A DNA stretch of 64,000 bases from Brachypodium distachyon. Its lineage: Eukaryota; Streptophyta; Magnoliopsida; Poales; Poaceae. The notes beneath the pieces were generated by a model that worked only from the letters and a program-made list of their open reading frames with translations, was not told the origin of the DNA and did no database searches. The DNA is taken from assembly GCF_000005505.3 (NCBI RefSeq), contig NC_016131.3, positions 55,413,355 through 55,477,354 of the forward strand, read 5' to 3'. Positions 33,596 through 46,039 of the stretch are shown here, piece by piece. How positions within the stretch are numbered: the stretch's first letter is position 1; each line of letters begins with the position of its first letter. The position numbers were made by a program, and so were the translations under genes.

Positions 33596-34007
33596 CCGAT
33601 CAAAACCAAACATTTCATAGGAACGAACACTTCTGACTTCTGGATACTCTTATCTTAGAAAAGAAATTGATGTTCCCGCAACCTCGGTGCCAAGACGGCG
33701 GCATGACAATCTTCAATACCTGCGCCGCTTTTTGAGGATCAAAATAAAGCCTGTTTTTTTTTAATGAGAATCTTCAGCCCTGAACTGATGCGTTCGCTGC
33801 CCCACCCTGGGCCATCTACTACTTGACGACGTCAATGCTAAAGGGATGGCCCAACAGCTTCTCGTAGGATCTCTAAAAAACTAGTGGTGGCGCCTCTGCT
33901 CAAAACAAAACTAGAAGCTCCTCCCCCACGGCCCACGGACGAAGTCCATCAGGTGTAGTGGACGATGGGCTTCTATTGTGTCATGAAAGGGCCCATTGGT
34001 TAGACAC
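33596..34007. other. intergenic, nothing recognised
   Basis: Sequence between the carboxylase fragment and the copia LTR. I could not match it to further carboxylase exons. Confidence 0.35.
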
Positions 34008-34325
34008 TGTTAGTCGCTTGAATCTTACTCTCATCAAGAGAGATGATGACACTAGGAGTTGAGGCAATTTTTTGATTTATTTCTCATACAATGCCATACC
34101 AACTTGAGGAGTTGGGGATACATATTTATAGACTGCTGGCAGCCAAGCATATGCTAGCTAGTCTAAGATGCTAAAGCTAAGCTGATGCTAGCTAGTCTAA
34201 AATGCTAGTCTAAGATGCTAAAGTTAAGGTGATGCTAGAACTAGTCAAAAACCAGCAGCCACAAGGACGCAAAGGACCATGGGCTGCAGCTCCACAAAGA
34301 TCTTAGTACAGAAACTTATTCATCA
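34008..34325 (-). repeat. 3' LTR of the short copia element
   Basis: On the minus strand it begins TGATGAATAAG after the purine tract. It contains internal GATGCTAGCTAGTCTAA repeats. Confidence 0.9.
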
Positions 34326-37300
34326 TTCTCCCCATAAGTCTTGTGCGTCGTCTTGTGGGAAAGTTGAACCATCCTGATCCTGGAGCAGAGTTCAAGGAAC
34401 TTGATCCTCCCAAGAGGCTTGGTGAGCAGGTCCGCAAGCTGGTCCTTGGTGTTGATGTAGCACGCCGTGATGCTCCCTTCATCCAAGCAACCCCGGATGA
34501 AGTGGTACCTCAACCGGATGTGCTTGCTGCGTTCGTGGAACACGGGGTTCTTTGCCAGGGCCAAAGCGGACTTGCTGTCCACCCTGAGCTGAACCGCTCT
34601 AGTGTCTCGGCCGAGGAGATCACCAAGCAGTCGAGCGAGCCAGAGCGCCTGAGTGCAAGCGGTGGAGACCGATATGTACTCAGCCTCGCAGCCGGACATG
34701 GCCACCACCTGCTGCTTGGCCGACTGCCAGCTCACGAGGCACTGCCGAGGAAGAAATGGATCCCGCTCGTGCTCTTGCTGGTGTCAATGTTGCCGGCGTG
34801 GTCGCTGACGCTGTACTCGACGAAGTAGGGCCCCCCAGAACACCTAGGGTAGTGGAGACCCTGGTCGAGAGTCCCCGCAATGTTGCGGATGATCCTCTTC
34901 CCAACCTGCTGGTGCTCCGTCGTCGGTCGCTGCTTGAACCGACTGACGTAGCCAACGGAGAATGCCAAGTCCGGCCGTGTGTAGGCGAGGTAGCGGAGGC
35001 TCCCCACGAGACGCTGGTACTGTGTAGCGTCCACCTCCTCCGTCGTCCTGTTGCGGCTCAGTTTCAGCCTCTCCTCCATCGGAGTAAGAGCTGGGTGGCG
35101 TAGGCGGTCTGTCGAAGCGTGATCCCGAAGTCGTCCTGGTGCACCTCTCCTTCAAGTCGCCGTTGAGGAATGCCGACTTGACATCCATGTGGTGGACACG
35201 CCAGCCCTACTGGGCAGCTAGCGCAAGGAGGAGTCGCACAGACTCCATCCGTGCCACGGGAGCGAAGGCGTCGTCGAAGTCAACCCCCTCCTGCTGCAAG
35301 AAACCACGTGCCACCAAGCGAGCCTTGTGCTTGACGATGGCGCCAGCTTCATCCCTCTTCAGCTTGAACACCCATTTGAGGGTGATCGCGCGGTGACCAT
35401 GAGGGAGGTCAGCAAACTCCCAGGTGTGGTTCTTCTCGACCGCATCCATCTCCAGCTGCATCGCGGCGCGCCATGGCGCGTCTCTCTTGGCCTCTGCAAA
35501 AGACTGAGGCTCGCCGTGGTCGCACGTAAGTTGCAGCTGCGCCTCCAGGTCGCGGGGCACCAGTACCGGCACCAGCTGGTCGCCGAGTAGATCCTCCATC
35601 GTACGGTACCGCAGCGGCTCACCGTCATAATACGCGTCGATGCGCTCCTCGTCGCGAGAGAGCGGAGAAGCGAACTCCACCGGGCTGTGTTCGACGTGAA
35701 CTGGTGCTAAAGTAGACATACCCGGAGGAGTGGTTGTCGGTGTTGGAGTACGTGGCGTTGGCGGCTGCGGTGGAGTCGGCGAAGGGCTCATCGCAGCTGA
35801 AGTCGTGGTCGGAGAGTGTGGTGCTGCTGCTGTAGCAAATGCCTGGGGCGATGGAGACTCGGGGACAGAGGTAGGCATGCTCGGTGAAGAAGAGCTGCCT
35901 ACTCCCCCGGCTTCCTCGAAGTGGACGTGCTCGACGATGAAGTCGTCGTACGTCGGAGTCGAGTCGTCATCCACCGCCTTATCCCACGCCCATCCTCGCC
36001 CTTCGTTGAACATGACGTCACGCGGCATGCGCATACGCTGTGTCTTTGGGTCGAGGATGTGGTAGGCCTTCGAACCCTCCACGTAGCCAATGAACACTCC
36101 CGGAGTGCTCCTGTCATCGAGCTTGCCGATGTGGCCAAGCTCCTTGGTGAACGCAAGGCAGCCGAAGACCCGCAAGTGAGAAAACGCCGGCTTTCGTCCA
36201 TGCCAAGCCTCATACGGCGTCATGTCGTCGAGTGCTTTAGTAGGCGAGCGGTTGAGGATGTAGACGGCCGTCACCACCGCCTCTCCCCAGAAAACAGCCG
36301 GCATCCCTCGCTGCTTGAGAAGGGCCCGAGCCATCCCCGCAACCGTCTGGTTGCGCCGCTCGACGACGCCGTTCTGCTACGGGCTATACGGTGCGGAGTA
36401 GTGGCGCTGGATGCCCTCATCCGCGCAGTACGACGCGGATTCAGCCGCCGTGAATTTGCCGCCGTTGTCGATACGCAGCACGCGCAGCTTGCGGCCGCAC
36501 TCCGCCTCCGCAGCAACCTGCGTGCGCCAGATGGCGTCCGCCGCCTCTCCCTTGCTGCTGAGGACCATCACCCACATGTAGCGGGAGAGGTCGTCAACGA
36601 GCAGCAGGAAGTAGCGTCGTCCTCCTGGTGTGGCCGGGGTCACCGGGCCGCACAAGTCCCCGTGCACAAGCTCGAGCCTCTCCTTGGCTTGGAAGCTCGC
36701 CTGCTGGGGAAAGGGGAGCCGCCTCTGCTTCGTCAACACGCAGACGTCACAGAACTGCTCCACATGGTCGAGGCACGGCAGGCCTCGCACCATCTCCGTG
36801 GCACTGAGCCGCTTCAGGGCCTCGAAGTGAAGATGCCCAAAGAGCTCGTGCCACTGCCACACCTCGTCGTCCCGACGAGCAGCAAGACAGAGAGGTTGTG
36901 CCACCTGCACGTTAAGAACGTAGAGCCGATTTGCACCTCTGGATACCTTGGCAAGAAGGCGACGATGGTGATCCCAGATGCGTAGGATCCCATGCTCGAT
37001 CAGCACGCGCGAGCCGTTCTCGTCCAACTGTCCCAGGCTGATGATGGAGTTCCTCAGCGCGGGGATGTAGCAGACACCAGTGAGCAGCCGGTGCTCTCCA
37101 GTCTTGGCAGTGAAGATGACGGAGCCGACAACCTTAATCTCCATGGCGGAGGCATCCCCAAACTTAACGGAGCCTCGCACGACGGAGTCAAGCTCGGCGA
37201 AGAACTCCCATCGACCGGTCATGTGAGGGGTGGCGCCGGTGTCGAGACACCACCCGCCAATCTTGTTGTTGCCGGAGCCGTTGCCGAGAAGGGCGTGTGC

Positions 37301-38771
37301 TTTGGGCTCGTCAAGGTGGAGGAGAGCCGTTGTGGCCAGTGCCGCTGGAGGTAGCTCGATGCTCGGATGCGCCATGAACAGAGCCGGCTCCTCCGCCACC
37401 GCCTGTGCGACGTGGGCCTGGCCGCGTCATGGATGTCGATAGTCCTTGGCCCAATGGCCAAGCTGCCGCAGTTGCGGCAGGTGTCGTCTTGTGCCGGCAT
37501 GTGCCTTGCCAGCGGTGCCTTCCCGGGCGCCTCCGCGGGCATCACCTTCGGCACGTCCTTGCGCCCTGGCCTGGGCGTCTTTGCACGCCTTGCCACGCTT
37601 GCGGCCGCCTATCGTGGAAGAGGACTCCCCCCTCTTCCTGTCACCATTGCGGGCATTCCACTGCTCCCGAGTGAGTAGTAACATCCCGCCAGTAGTGATG
37701 GGCGAGACCGTGGCTCGTCGGTGTCGACGAATTTGAGGCGACCTATCGCCTCCTCGATCGACATCATGGAGAGGTCCAGCAGAGATTCGATCGAGCGAAC
37801 CATTTGCTTGTACTTCTCGGGGATGCAGCGAAAGAGCTTCTCGACAGCTCTCTCCTCGTCGTAGGTATCATCGCCGAACTGCACCATCTTTCTGCAGCAG
37901 AGTGTTGAGACGGCGAGCAAAGTCATCAACGTCGTCACCTGGCTGGAAGGCCAGGTTCTCCCACTCCTTGCGAAGTGCCTGCAGCGTGGACTTGCGAGCG
38001 CGGTCGCTGCTGATGCATGCCGCGGCGATGGCGTCCCAAGCCTCCTTGGCAGTCCGCTTGTCGGAAAGCGAGAACTGCATCTCGGGCGGGACTACGGCAA
38101 TGAGGGCATCCAGCGCCCGTCGATCCTCATGGTGGTCGACGTCGCCGTACTGGACCGCCTCCAACATGTGCCGCACCTGGAGCCTGATCCTCATGATCGC
38201 GGCCCACTCAACGTAGTTGGTTTTGGTGAGGTTGGGCCACCCAACACCGGGACCAACGTCCCTGACCACTGTCCGGACCCCGTAGAGGCCGTGGTTTTGG
38301 TTGTCCCAGCCGCCGCCACCGTGGGCGCGCCTCCTCCGGGAGCGCCACCGCGTGCGCGCCTCCTCCGGTGGCACCACCCTGGGCGTGCTCGGCTGCCCAC
38401 CGCACCACCCGCTGCGCTGCATCATCGTGGTCTGCGTCGGCGCTGTCGTCTATAGAAACGGAGCTGTTGGCGCTGCCGCGCAATCCCTCGACCTCCGCCG
38501 CCGCCTCACGTGCGGCATCCGCCGCCGCTGCTGCTTCTACCTCCGCTCTGGCTGCTGCCAGCCTTGACGCCCTTGCCGCCACCGCTCGCTCACGCTCCTC
38601 TGCCGTGGCGAACTCGGCCTCCTGCCGACGCCGCGTGCTCGAGGTAACCGAGTGCTGAGAGTGGCCTGCAGACATGGCTCGCCGTTGGGGGACTGCAGCG
38701 TGAAGCGAGAGCTGCTGCTCGACTGAGAAACAACCAGGGGCGGCCGAAGCTGCTGCTGCTACAGCGCCCAT
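34316..38771 (-). pseudogene. copia gag-pol polyprotein (broken, RT core deleted)
   Basis: The start is ATG 38771. Gag has LTKTNYVEWAAIMRIRLQ (about 38250). The knuckle region (about 37480) includes CRNCGSLAI. The protease-type string WCLDTGATPHMTG is near 37240, and the integrase core with HGDLCGP and RIDNGGKF is at 36700-36450. Nonsense TAG codons interrupt integrase at 36377-36379 and RT at 35207-35209. After MDVKSAFLNGDLKE (about 35188-35145) the reading jumps directly to DDFGITLRQTAYATQLLL, so the RT palm with its YVDD box is deleted. RNase H follows with CEAEYISVSTACTQALWL and LADLLTKPLG, ending in the LTR. Gag is also frameshifted near 37900 and 37650. The protein is dead. Confidence 0.88.
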
Positions 38772-38828
38772 GGAGGGGGATGAGCAGAAAATGCTCAGGC
38801 TACAGGATATTGTGACTCTGATACAATT

Positions 38829-39135
38829 TGTTAGTCGCTTGAATCTTACTCTCATCAAGAGAGAGGATGACACTAGGAGTTGGGACAATTTTCTGGTTTA
38901 TTTCTCACACAATGCCATACCAACCTTAAGGGTTGTGATATATATTTATAAGCTGCTAGCAGCCAATCATATGCTAAACGTTAGTCTAAGATGTTAGATC
39001 TAAGTTGATGCTAGCTAGTTTAAAATGTTAAAGCTAAGATGATGTTAGAGCTGGTCAAAAAACAACGACCACAGGGACGAAAAGGACCGTGTGCTGAAGC
39101 CCCACAAAGACCTTAGTACAGACACTTGTCCATCA
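38829..39135 (-). repeat. 5' LTR of the short copia element
   Basis: On the minus strand it begins TGATGGACAAG at 39135 and ends CGACTAACA two bases before the primer binding site. Confidence 0.9.
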
Positions 39136-39309
39136 GATACAGATACAGCAGAGATCGTGTGAATGTGTGATCGTGTCGGACTAGAGATTATCATGTGTTG
39201 CCGTGTTTGGTTCCGACCTGGCTGTATATGTGTATCCACGAACCTCTGGAATCAACTTGGGAAGAGCTCATCCGGCCGGCCGCCACGCCATCGATCTCAG
39301 ATCTCATCC

Positions 39310-41267
39310 ATGGAGGCGGCCCACGGCGATTCCGGGATCGGCCTCCTGCCCTACGATCTCTTCGCCGAGATCCTGCGCCTCCTCCGGAGCCGCGACCTCG
39401 CCGGGTCCCGCCGCGTCTGCCGCGCCTGGCGCGCCGCCGTCGACGGCACCGCCCTCCTCCCCGCCCGCCTCCACCGCTTCTTCCCGCCGCGCGCCTTCCC
39501 GGGCGTCTTCGTCTGCAGGCGCGACGCCGCGTCTTCCTTCTTCGCCGCACCGCCATCATCGCGAAGCTCACGCGGCGGCGGCAACAACAACGGCGACGGC
39601 GGCGGCGACGACGGCAGCGAGCCGGCCGTGTTCCGGTACCCGCTCTTCCACTACGGCTGGTCCACCGTGACGGACAACTGCAACGGCCTCCTGCTCCTCG
39701 GCGAAGACCAAGACGATATCTTCCTCGACGAAGGCCGCTGCGTGTGCAACCCGGGGACGGGCCGCTGCGCCCGCCTGCCGCCCGTGCCGAGGTCCTCAGA
39801 CCAGTGCGATGGCATCTTCCTCGCCTTCGATCCGGCCGTGTCGCGGCACCACGAGGTGTTCCTCCTCCCGCAATCGACCACGCAGCTGCGCCCTGAAAAG
39901 GAGATCACAGCCCGCCCGCCAGTCGACCAAACGGAACAAGAGGAGATGTGGACGGAGATCTCCTCTGAGCAACTGCACTCCTTCAATCTGTTTGAAGAAG
40001 AGAACCAGCAATCGGAGGCAGAAGAAGAAGAAAGGCCAAGTTCAACAATTGGAGGAGCAACGGCCACAGGTCGAGGAGCCCAAAGAAGACGAGGTGCTGC
40101 TGTGTCTACTTAATCTGTTTGAAGAAGATCCACAACAGCTATCGGCGGAAGATGACGAGGTGCTGTCTCTAACTAATCTGTTTGAAGAAGAGGGCCAAGT
40201 TCAGCAACTGGAGGAGCAACCACAACCACAAGAGCCGCAACCACAGGTCGAGGAGCCCAAAGAAGACGAGGTGCTGTCTGTAATGGTGTTCTCGTCAAGG
40301 ACCAACCAGTGGGAGGGCAGAGACTTCCTGCACGGGCGCTGCGCTCCCGGGCTGCAGCTCTGCGAGGTGGTGATCGCGTCAAGGTTACGCCGCGTATACG
40401 GTGAAATATGGTTGTCAGCTGAGTACTGGCGGGGGTCGCTCTACGTGCATTGCCGCAACAACATCCTCATGATCCTACGCACCTCGCTCCAGACGTACGA
40501 CATGATCCAGCTGCCCTGGAGCAAGGCGTTACCGAGAGGATGCGTTCCCGGCCTTCCTACTCGCTCTGTCTTAGCAAGCTATAACCAAGGCGTTCACTAC
40601 GTCGCACTCGATGTCCATGACCGTGATAAGTTCCAGCTCCAGGTGTGGACACTGGATGAACCAGCTGCTGCTGATGATGAGGGGCAGGCAGCTAGGGTGG
40701 ACGCTGACGCACAAGGCTGACCTTTGCGCTTACGCTTATCAAATGGATTGTAATCACTCACGGTTGCTGCCTATGCAATCGTCCATGGTGCTATGGGAGC
40801 CGATCAAAAGCAGCGAAACAGCCGTCAGCTTGTATGAAAAACCACCGGATTATTATTACGAAGTCAGGGGAGCATCATCCATCGCGACGGGGATGACTAC
40901 CGGAGCAGAGGAGAAGAAGCCAAGATGCGAAGAGGATTCGGAGTACTCATGGAACTCGGACGAGGACAACTTCATCGACGTGGATGGATCAAGTGCCGCC
41001 GACACGAGGCCCGAACCAGTGTACGGTTACGGGTGCCACGGGATCATAGGATTGCATCCGTACAAGGACGCGATCCTCCTCCATATCGAGGGTAATGCCG
41101 CGGCATACCATCTTAGCACCTCGAGAATGCAGTACTTAGGCCAACAGCTCGTTAAGGAAAGACACAGTATATATAATGACATCAACCGCACCTTCCCTTA
41201 CCGCCCATGCTACGTCGACTCGCTCCCGGCACGGAAGATGTCGCGGTGCTATGACTATGACGACTAA
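39310..41267 (+). pseudogene. F-box family gene with two frameshifts
   Basis: ATG 39310 opens a frame with an F-box (LPYDLFAEILRLLRSRDLAGS, then RRVCRAWRAAVDG, residues about 12-50). A domain with TDNCNGLLLL and CNPGTGRCARLPPV follows, as in large grass F-box families. An acidic linker then repeats a LFEEE...VQQLEEQ...VEEPKEDEVL unit. In the first repeat (about 40035) one extra base moves the frame, and the reading continues to 40720. Near 40690 the string GGCAGGCAG carries a 4-bp duplication that moves the frame again, after which it runs through GWTLTHKADLCAYAYQMD to a stop at 41267. The restored length would be about 650 residues. As it stands the product would be truncated in the linker at 40113. 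Confidence 0.75.
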
Positions 41268-42219
41268 GCGCAGTTGCCAGTTGGTACCTAGTCGAGTTGG
41301 CCCTGAGGCCTTGCAATGGCGCGCGAGTGTTTGGGCTCGGTCATTATGATGTCTGACAGTCTGAGTGTGCCCATGAAGCGTCTTGATTACAGTTATAAAA
41401 GTGGTCTTGGACAGAAAGAATTGTTGCCAGCTCTCAGTTCCATAACCGCTTCCTCCATGAAGAGTTCCAAGTCCGGTCTTGTTTATCCAAGCGAGTTCCA
41501 AATCCGGTCGTGTTTATCCCAGCAGCCTTCTCGAAGCGGTCTTTTTTAAGATCTAACAATTGCTGGCTTTTCATATTATAGCAGAAGGGTATGTTTTAAT
41601 ATTTTTGTAGCAGTGCCACTGGCTAATTTTGATCCCAGCAGGCTTGTTGTTGTAGCTAATTTTGATAAAATCCACCGTAATCTCCAACATTGCCGTCTCT
41701 GGGTGTGCTACTAGCTATTTGCTTCATTCTTGGTGATGCATTTTTTGTGCCTACCTTAGATTGCAGGTCCGGTCAATGATGCCTTCTTCGTTCACATTCA
41801 TTTTCTACTTTTTTTTCGCAAACATTCATTTGCTACTGTGTTTTCATATCAAGGCATTCATCTTCTCAGCCTGCGAATCATTTTTCCATCGGTAGAAGTA
41901 TGCACATCTGTGCTCCAATCCTCCCTTTATTGTTCTGCTACAAGTCTTAGCTGTCATGTTTTCAAATTCTACTGTTCTTTCAATCAATGTATTTGTTTTT
42001 GTCAGTCTTGTTAAAAAAATCAATTAAAAGTGGTTGTATGCATCATTTGATGCAGGGGACGGGGGTTTCAACCTCCTTTTCGGGAAAAAAACTCGGATAA
42101 TTTTGTTTTGCTTGGAATGCAGTTCCAAGCCAAACATTAATTTAGTTATGTTTGCTTCTTGATTGATTGGGTTTAACTTCTCTAACAATCTTTTCCTGCC
42201 CTCTTTCTGTGATAGAATA
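41268..42219. other. 3' flank of the F-box gene, nothing recognised
   Basis: AT-rich sequence. No ORF or repeat boundary is supported. Confidence 0.4.
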
Positions 42220-43450
42220 TTATTTTTATTTTTGAATAGAGGCAAAAGATTTGCCATTTTCATTATAATTAGAAAGAAGAACAAGAGACAAAGTGCTCGG
42301 CCAAAGCCAAGGGATCCACCATAAGTAACAAAAAAAGGCCTAGCTAGTCTCCCGGCATCAGGCTACTCAAATGTTTAGCTCCCGTAAGTCCCCAAGTTGT
42401 GACTTCCTCTTTGATTTTGGCAGCAATGATCATTGGTAGAGTAGATACACGTCAAAAAATCCGCGAGTTGTGTTCGTTACAAATCTCCCAACAGACTACA
42501 TGACCAAGGAGGTGAGCAACTTTTTTACAAAATCATCTTTCCTGGATAACATTTGTCCACCAATCCTTCACAGAAGTTGCACTGCCCCACTGATCAGGGT
42601 GCACGTCATGAAAGCCAAGCGAAAGTTTAATCGCCATCCAAATTCTGATTGTGTAGCGACATTTAGAGAACAAATGGGCCGCCAATTTGCGCACCTGCTT
42701 ACAAAGAGGGCACAAGCCGAATTTTGGTCAACCCTGACGCTCCAGGTGATCTGCCGTCCATACCCTATCTTGGATGATGAGCCATGTGAAGATACATTTT
42801 GGTGGTGCCCACACTTTCCACACTGTGGGGTTCATCATGGTGGACACCGCACCAGCGAATTGAGCCTTGTAAGCCACAATTTCACCGAGTAAATGCCATC
42901 AATAGTGAATTTCCGTCGAATTGTGTCTTTACTTCCATTGTTTAATTGAGAGTACCCTTTAATTGAACATGGCTCAACTTTTTCCCAAACAGAGTAAAAC
43001 TCTTGGATGTGCTCCAATGATAGATCTTGTTGGATGTTGATCAGACTGACCCAGTGATTGTTCTCCAAAGCCTTATATAGAGCTGCAAGTTTGTGACCCT
43101 CAGGTACGCTGTGACCCTCCTTAGTTCAACAAAATAAACTAAGTTTTAAAATGACACAACTTTTTAAAGAACTAGTTCATTTGTTTGAACTAAGAAGGGT
43201 CAAAGGATACCCTGAGGGTCACCATGTTGCACCTCTAGCCTTATAAATCGTACATTGCTTCTTTTGTCATCGCTCGTAGATTGCAGGGGCAATGTCTTTG
43301 GGCCTGATACCCTCAAGCCAAGGGAATTCCCATAATTTGACAATGCCAAGATCGACGTATGTTCCATGCATGCATGCTACAATGGTCAGTCTGTTTAGAA
43401 AAACAATGCCGGAGAAGAGTGTGTCCAACATACATGAGCAAATTGCCAAA
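42220..43450 (-). pseudogene. L1-type LINE 3' fragment
   Basis: On the minus strand the order is: WEFPWLEGIRPKDIAPAIYE (about 43330), ALENNHWVSLINIQQDL (about 43060), a frame with DTIRRKFTIDGIYSVK, and the zf-RVT string GLCPLCKQVRKLAAHLFSKC (about 42700). The tail ends near 42222 in an A-rich run. Stops and frameshifts break it, and a 130-bp inverted-repeat element is inserted at 43093-43222. Only the end of ORF2 remains. Confidence 0.8.
43093..43222. mobile_element. 130-bp MITE inside the LINE fragment
   Basis: It starts GTGACCCTCAGG and ends CCTGAGGGTCAC. Inner inverted homology (GACCCTCCTTAGTTC / GAACTAAGAAGGGTC) extends the TIR to about 35 bp. The flanking LINE reading resumes on both sides. 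I see no clear target duplication, so the superfamily is uncertain. Confidence 0.75.
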
Positions 43451-43710
43451 GGTAAGTCAGAAAATCGAAAGGTACGACAGGGTCCTTCGTTTCAGATTTT
43501 TTTTAAATTTTAATTATATTTTTTTCTACGTTCTTAATATTTTTTCTAAATGTAGTGGTTTGACCTTCGTTTCCCTTTATTAGAGTTATTATATTTTGTA
43601 AGTCAAGTTTGGGTTTCTGGCAATAATACTAATCGCTGTTGGCAGGTGAAAAATATTACGGAGTAGCAGATTAAATAAATCACCACGAGGTGAAACATTG
43701 GGATTATATA

Positions 43711-43823
43711 CTCCCTCCGATCCTACATTGTTGTCGAAATATTACATGTATCTAGACGTTTTTAAAAAATAGATATATCCATATTTGGACAAATTTGAGT
43801 CAAAAATTTAGAATCAGAAGAGT
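43711..43823. mobile_element. Stowaway-like MITE, degenerate right end
   Basis: It begins CTCCCTCCGATCCTACATTG after TA and shares most of its body with 44028-44140. The right end (GAATCAGAAGAGTA) has lost the GAGGGAG terminus. Confidence 0.7.
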
Positions 43824-44027
43824 AGCTTTTTAGCTACCTCCTATTATCTTATTCATCCACCTTATTATTATATTTTTGAGACCTGATTCTCAATACATCT
43901 GAATTGCTCATGTCCCGGAAGACATCAATCTCTGCAAGGTGTGTTCTTTGCCTTAAAGGTGAATTAAGTCTAATTACCTCTAAATTAACCTTTTGTTCTG
44001 CTATGTTGCTGTTCGAATTAATAACTA

Positions 44028-44140
44028 CTCCCTCCGATTCTAAATTGTTGTTGAAATATTATATGTATCTAAACGCTTTTTAAGAATATATACATTCGTA
44101 TTTAGACAAATTTAAGTCAAGAATTTACAATCAGAGGGAG
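44028..44140. mobile_element. Stowaway-like MITE
   Basis: CTCCCTCCGATTCTAAATTG at the left and CAATCAGAGGGAG at the right, with TA on both sides; 113 bp. Confidence 0.85.
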
Positions 44141-45008
44141 TAGAATTTTTTTGATCTGCTATTTTTCTTTTTTTGTTATGGGAGCTGTGCTGCACGTCCC
44201 GACCCTTCTTTTCAACCAAAACTTCGTTATATTAACACGAAGCCGAATCGGGACTCTGTGCCATGCCTGTGGAACCAATGACGGGAAAGTGTAAAAAAGG
44301 CATTTCCGCCAATAACTTTGCCTTTTTCCTTGTCTCGCGTGAGTCCTTTCAGTAGGTAGCATGCATGCACACACGTTGAATTGTAGCTTTAGCTCAATGG
44401 TCAAGCTAATAGGGCCGTTTGTCTCTCCGGCCATGTGTTGAACTATTTCATTTTATTTTATTTTGACTCGAAAGTGAGAAACAGCAAAGACATGTCATGT
44501 TTGCTGATCCCATAACGTGTGATGCATGCTAGCTATGCTACTTGCGGCTACGGTAGGCTGGTGAGCACCAAGCGTACGTAGCTCGGTCGGTGGGTGGGTG
44601 GGTCGTGCCGGTGAGTCCGGCCCGGTCGCCTTTCGGTTCCAAAAGAAAAGGAGAAGGGGGGAAAGAATTAAAGATGATCACCTGTACATATCCAGGCTGC
44701 CATCATGCGTGTATCCTGCTTTCTCTACCTTGAAGTTCTAATTCATTCCAGTATTGATGGTTCAATTCTCATGAATCAAACATCTATAGCTTAGCTTTGT
44801 TCACATAAAAAACTAGGCCTACGTGGGAAGAAACCCCGAGCATAGTTGAAAGAATAACTTCAAAATCACCGAACCTCATGTCCCACCCATACACAGTGGC
44901 ACCGCAGCTCACATGAGATCAAAACCGACCTTAGACCTGTGCGTTGGTATGGCCGGGACAGATGAGGAGATTTTTCTAACCCTCTAAGCTGAAATTCGCT
45001 CTCTTATC
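44141..45008. other. intergenic, nothing recognised
   Basis: An ORF of 91 codons on the minus strand (44159-44434) has no recognisable domain and I do not call it a gene. The rest is unremarkable. Confidence 0.4.
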
Positions 45009-45020
45009 GAGAGTCGAACC

Positions 45021-46027
45021 TCCTGTGGAAATGGGGTGTCAGAATCATGTGGGCTAAATCCGCTCTCTCTGTTAAGTCCACCTATAACCACTTACGCAAG
45101 TCTATTGTTGGGCCTAATCTATCTTTTATCTGAAGGGCTAAACTTCCTTTGAAAATTAAGATTTTTCTTTGGCAAGTCTTCCTTAATGCGGTGCTTACAA
45201 AGGATAATATGATTAAACATTGTTGGCCTGGGAGTCCAAAATGTTACTTCTGCCATAAAGATGAAACTATGTCTCATTTGTTTTTTGAATGCACAGTTGC
45301 TAAGGTGGTCTGAGGATGTATTGATCACGTCCTGGGGACTGATAATGTGCCCCGTTCCCCTGGCAATATTTCATTTGGATTAAAAGATTCCTCCCTAACA
45401 TGCAATCTTGGTTTGTGGAAGGCTCAGGAGCTGTATGCTGGGCGATATGGAAGACTCCTAATGTTGTTTGCTTCGGGAAGAAAGTCATTCACCACCCTAC
45501 TTCTGTTGTGTTTTTACTTTGCTCCTTCCTACAATACTGGGCTGCGCTAGCTACAGAAGGATCTGAGGATGAAGCAGGGGATCGTGGATGGCGCGACTGG
45601 ACTTATGCAAGCTACGATCAGGCTGCGTCGACGCCACCAGGAGAATCAGCAGCTGACTGACGCGACTCTTCATCTGACTGCACCTTGAACATCATCGCTG
45701 AGCCTTTGGCTTCTGGACAGGGAACTTCTTTGATCAGCTTTGTTTTTGGCCCCTGCGTGGGTTGTTGCCTTGTGTGGCTTAAACTCTCGCCTGCTGGCTG
45801 CAGGTAGATTTGAATATTTTCTTTTGGTGGCAGCAGGTTTTCGCCCCATATTAACTTGATCAAGCCGATCAAGTTACACTGGCTTTCCTGTTGGGTGCCT
45901 GAATCCGCTTCGACCCCCCCCCCCCCCCCCCCCCGCGCCCTTTATTTCTGCCTTCTGGAAGACTTCTGTTATTTCCGTTTCGATGAATGGAAAATGGGGG
46001 GCATTGCCCAATTCGGGGAAAAAAATT
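45021..46027 (+). mobile_element. 5'-truncated LINE with 12-bp target duplication
   Basis: GAGAGTCGAACC occurs at 45009-45020 and again at 46028-46039, directly flanking the element. Inside, plus-strand reading gives LPLKIKIFLWQVFLNAVLTK, then a zf-RVT motif CYFCHKDETMSHLFFEC, then a C-terminal helix region. The 3' tail ends GGCATTGCCCAATTCGGGG plus an A-run. This is the end of an L1-type ORF2 inserted by target-primed reverse transcription. An in-frame TGA near 45136 and frame changes make it non-coding. Confidence 0.9.
45914..45934. repeat. 21-base poly(C) tract
   Basis: An uninterrupted run of 21 C inside the LINE 3' region. The exact length may be unreliable in sequencing. Confidence 0.9.
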
Positions 46028-46039
46028 GAGAGTCGAACC

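Larger units (their letters stand above)
34008..39135 (-). mobile_element. Ty1/copia retrotransposon with short LTRs, non-functional
   Basis: LTRs of 318 bp (34008-34325) and 307 bp (38829-39135) share TGTTAGTCGC...CATCA termini. A primer binding site on the minus strand (TTGTATCAGAG, 38826-38816) adjoins the right LTR. A purine tract (TATGGGGAGAA, about 34336-34326) adjoins the left one. The 5-bp flanks GACAC and GATAC match at four of five positions, a decayed target duplication. The interior holds gag to RNase H in copia order with several breaks. The LTRs differ at many sites, so this copy is clearly older than the Sirevirus at 6-21 kb. Confidence 0.92.

Noticed and set aside
44380..44450. 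tRNA-like A box (TAGCTCAATGGTCAAGC)
   Set aside because: No matching B box, no cloverleaf and no acceptor stem could be formed by eye.
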